In this document: positions 41,797-43,864 of the stretch, piece by piece
Layout of the letters: each line of letters opens with the position of its first letter
Numbering within the stretch: position 1 is the first letter of the stretch
Source: Fennellomyces sp. T-0311
Lineage: Eukaryota; Mucoromycota; Mucoromycetes; Mucorales; Lichtheimiaceae
DNA: 43,864 nt
NCBI GenBank assembly: GCA_025266875.1
Contig: JALLLT010000100.1
Location: forward strand, 1-43,864
Direction: 5' to 3'
Position numbers and translations under genes: made by a program
Notes under the pieces: generated by a model
What the model saw: the letters and a program-made list of their open reading frames with translations, nothing else
The model's database searches: none
Told to the model about the DNA's origin: nothing

Positions 41797-43864
41797 ATGT
41801 CTGAACATTCCACGAACTCCATTTCGGTTCAAGAAGATGCTGGTCAAGGCATTGCCGATCTGAGAGCGGAGTTGGCTCGTGTAACCCGCGAATTTACCAA
41901 TGCCGTTGCTTCCGGGAATGGTAATGCTCAAGAACTCCAGGCCCACATGGTTCGGTTGCAAGAAGCCATCTCCTTTGCCGCTGCTGCCCAAGCTGTTTTC
42001 GCTCCTGCTGTAGCCGCAGCTTCCGTTCCTGATCGTTTGGGTCGTGCACCGTCTAACCTGCCATGCCTGCAATGGTCTGGTTATGTGTGGAAACCGTCGG
42101 CGTCCACTTTCCCCACTTTAGACGATTGTCTTACCAAGTTTGAAGATGTCGTTTATGGTGATGGCTGGGATATTGACAAGTCTTGGCCACGATTCCTTCC
42201 TATGTTGCTCTCCCCTGAGCATCGTTCTTGGTTTGCGGTTAACCTTGAACCGTACACCGATAGGCCCTGGTCCTTTGCTCGCTCCCGTCTGGTCGAAGAT
42301 CTGGATGTTAATGAAGCTGATCGTGTAGCGGATTTGACAGATCAGTTGATGAGTGTACAAATGCGTTCGTCGGAGACTGTTGCGCTTTTCACCGCCCGCT
42401 TTGAGAAGCTCCGCCGCGATGCCAAAGCCGATGACAACTTCGTTATGGTGAACAAGTATATCGATGCCCTCTTACCTGACCTTCAAGACCGGGTGTATAC
42501 TGCTCGTGCTGGTTTGCCGTCGCACCAGAAGAACACTTTGGCTGGTATTTCCTCCCTCGCTCTCGCTCTGGAGAAGGGCGTCAATAAGGCTCGCTCCCGC
42601 AAGGCCAATCGGACTCGGGACTCCGCTCCTTCCTCTTTGGGGGATGATTCCTCCTCTGCTGCCGCTTCTTCCGGTGGTTCGTCGTCTCGTAGAGATGGCA
42701 AACGCCGCCGTGTGGAGAGACCCTCGCAATTCTGCGAGCTTCACGGGAATGGTAGTCATGACACCAAGGACTGCAAGGTACGAGCTAAGGTTCTAGCTCA
42801 AAGTTCTTCGGTTGGTTCGAGTGCAAGCATGCACAACCCCTTCCGGGCCTCGTCTTCTGCTGGCTCATCTTCGGGCTCATCTTCGGGCTCTTCTTCGGGT
42901 TCGTCAGGACCCTCATCTGCATCCTCATCTTCCTCTTCTTCTGCTGGTGCCTCGAGACGTGGCAATACCTGTCACAAGTGTGGTGCTCCTTGGCGACATG
43001 GGCACAAGTGCCAAACATTGGCGATCCGTTCGTCTGATGTTGTGGAGTCCGAGCCTCCTGCTCCTCCTAAGAAGAAGGATGATGATGACGACGATTTGGA
43101 CATCGTCATGGGTGATCTGGACCTCGCGGTTGGTCCCTGTACAGATTGTAAGTCTACACAGTCTTCACATGAGTTTTCTTTCGAGAATACACGCTCATAT
43201 TACATTCCTGTTTATCTAGAAAAACACAAGTTCCTTGCGCTCCTTGATCCTGGCGCGACACATAGCACTGTTTCCTCGTCGCTGTGTAAGCAAATGGGTT
43301 GGCAAGTGGAGCCTCGGCCTGGTCATGTGCATACTGCACACAAAGGGACTCTTGTACCTAGATTAGGAATTACAAAGAATAAATTACTTATTTCTTGCAA
43401 TGACAAAGCTATCTACCATCACTTTGAAGTGTTCGACTTACATGGTAATGCTGATATTGCCATTGGCAATGACATCAAACATCACTTTGGTATATACATT
43501 GGCAATCTTCCTTATTGTTGGCACAGACCAGGAGTTCCCAGAGATCCTCCTACGATGCCAGATGAGTATATCCCAAATGCCAGTCCAGCGGGTAGCAAGG
43601 AACAGCAGCAATCGTTTCTCGATGCTCTTGCCCCATACCTGGATGCTAACGCGGCTATACCAAAGGATGCCTATTGTACGATGCCAGAAGCAGTGGTACG
43701 TTTACCCACTCCTGCAGGGAAAGTTGCATACCGCTCGCCATACCGAGTTGCAGATGCACTGAAACCAGTTCTTCGGAAACAGCTGGACGAATGGTTAGAA
43801 GCTGGGGTGATCGCAGTATCTCCTACTTACACACCATTCAACAGTGGCTTGACTTGTGTCCCCA
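41797..43864 (+). CDS. Ty3/gypsy gag-pol polyprotein, 3' end outside the window
   Basis: One uninterrupted frame of 689 codons runs from ATG 41797 (MSEHSTNSISVQEDAGQGIA) to the edge. Order: a Gag capsid region (about 60-280, with PCLQWSGYVWKPSASTFPTL), a Ser-rich linker, a CHKCGAPWRHGHKC zinc knuckle (392-405), an acidic segment, an aspartic protease (LLDPGATHS, Asp484) and the first residues of reverse transcriptase (LRKQLDEWLEAGVIAVSPT). Gag and Pol share one frame without a stop or shift, as in many chromoviral Ty3 elements. The knuckle spacing C-x2-C-x7-H-x-C is usual there. The protease triplet is Asp-Pro-Gly instead of Asp-Ser/Thr-Gly. The missing part should hold RT, RNase H, integrase and the 3' LTR. 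Lack of stops suggests a young insertion. Confidence 0.9.
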   Translation, partial: MSEHSTNSISVQEDAGQGIADLRAELARVTREFTNAVASGNGNAQELQAHMVRLQEAISFAAAAQAVFAPAVAAASVPDRLGRAPSNLPCLQWSGYVWKPSASTFPTLDDCLTKFEDVVYGDGWDIDKSWPRFLPMLLSPEHRSWFAVNLEPYTDRPWSFARSRLVEDLDVNEADRVADLTDQLMSVQMRSSETVALFTARFEKLRRDAKADDNFVMVNKYIDALLPDLQDRVYTARAGLPSHQKNTLAGISSLALALEKGVNKARSRKANRTRDSAPSSLGDDSSSAAASSGGSSSRRDGKRRRVERPSQFCELHGNGSHDTKDCKVRAKVLAQSSSVGSSASMHNPFRASSSAGSSSGSSSGSSSGSSGPSSASSSSSSSAGASRRGNTCHKCGAPWRHGHKCQTLAIRSSDVVESEPPAPPKKKDDDDDDLDIVMGDLDLAVGPCTDCKSTQSSHEFSFENTRSYYIPVYLEKHKFLALLDPGATHSTVSSSLCKQMGWQVEPRPGHVHTAHKGTLVPRLGITKNKLLISCNDKAIYHHFEVFDLHGNADIAIGNDIKHHFGIYIGNLPYCWHRPGVPRDPPTMPDEYIPNASPAGSKEQQQSFLDALAPYLDANAAIPKDAYCTMPEAVVRLPTPAGKVAYRSPYRVADALKPVLRKQLDEWLEAGVIAVSPTYTPFNSGLTCVP

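Overview
The window looks like nuclear DNA of a filamentous fungus, most likely an early-diverging Mucoromycota (Mucorales-type) species. This is an inference: almost every gene is split by short (about 50-150 nt) GT-AG introns with TACTAA/CTAAC-like branch sites, intergenic space is short in the left part, and the gene set (fungal squalene synthase with a C-terminal anchor, PKA with a long N-terminal extension, Sec2-type Rab GEF, STB6-like protein, arrestin-like protein, SUT-type sugar transporter) is fungal. No rRNA, tRNA or CRISPR was recognised. The splice models below were built by hand by matching GT/AG sites, phase and family conservation.

Left part (1-29.3 kb), gene-dense host DNA: a small secreted, GPI-anchor-like protein (minus) shares a 208-bp head-to-head promoter carrying a perfect CRE with the cAMP-dependent protein kinase catalytic subunit gene (plus); squalene synthase ERG9 (plus) converges on a mitochondrial FAD/folate carrier of the SLC25A32/FLX1 type (minus); then a SEC2-like Rab GEF (plus), an STB6-like protein (minus) only 107 bp head-to-head with the SRP receptor beta subunit (plus), which ends 22 bp from the stop of a SUT-type MFS sugar transporter (minus); an arrestin-like protein (plus); a 789-residue protein of unknown family (minus); a CASTOR-like ACT-domain protein (minus); a DAG-lipase-like class 3 lipase (minus); and an acetylpolyamine-amidohydrolase-like HDAC (minus).

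Right part (29.3-43.9 kb), AT-rich and repeat-dominated: one small basic protein gene with CDK-type sites (31.6-32.3 kb), then a complete 6.7-kb CACTA-like DNA transposon (33,784-40,500) with terminal inverted repeats, sub-terminal repeat clusters and a 3-4 bp target duplication. It carries two divergently transcribed genes: a multi-exon Tnp2-type transposase (plus) and a glutamine-rich accessory gene (minus). Both have a few frame breaks. A 964-bp non-autonomous pogo/Fot-like element, flanked by TA, sits inside an intron of the transposase gene, 6 bp before the 3' splice site. The window ends inside the gag-pol frame of a Ty3/gypsy LTR retrotransposon, open from 41,797 to the edge.

The most notable signals are the CACTA-like element with its nested pogo-like insertion and intron-preserving junction, the CRE-bearing divergent promoter at the PKA gene, a CASTOR-type (arginine-sensor-like) protein in a fungus, and a retroelement protease whose active-site triplet reads Asp-Pro-Gly.
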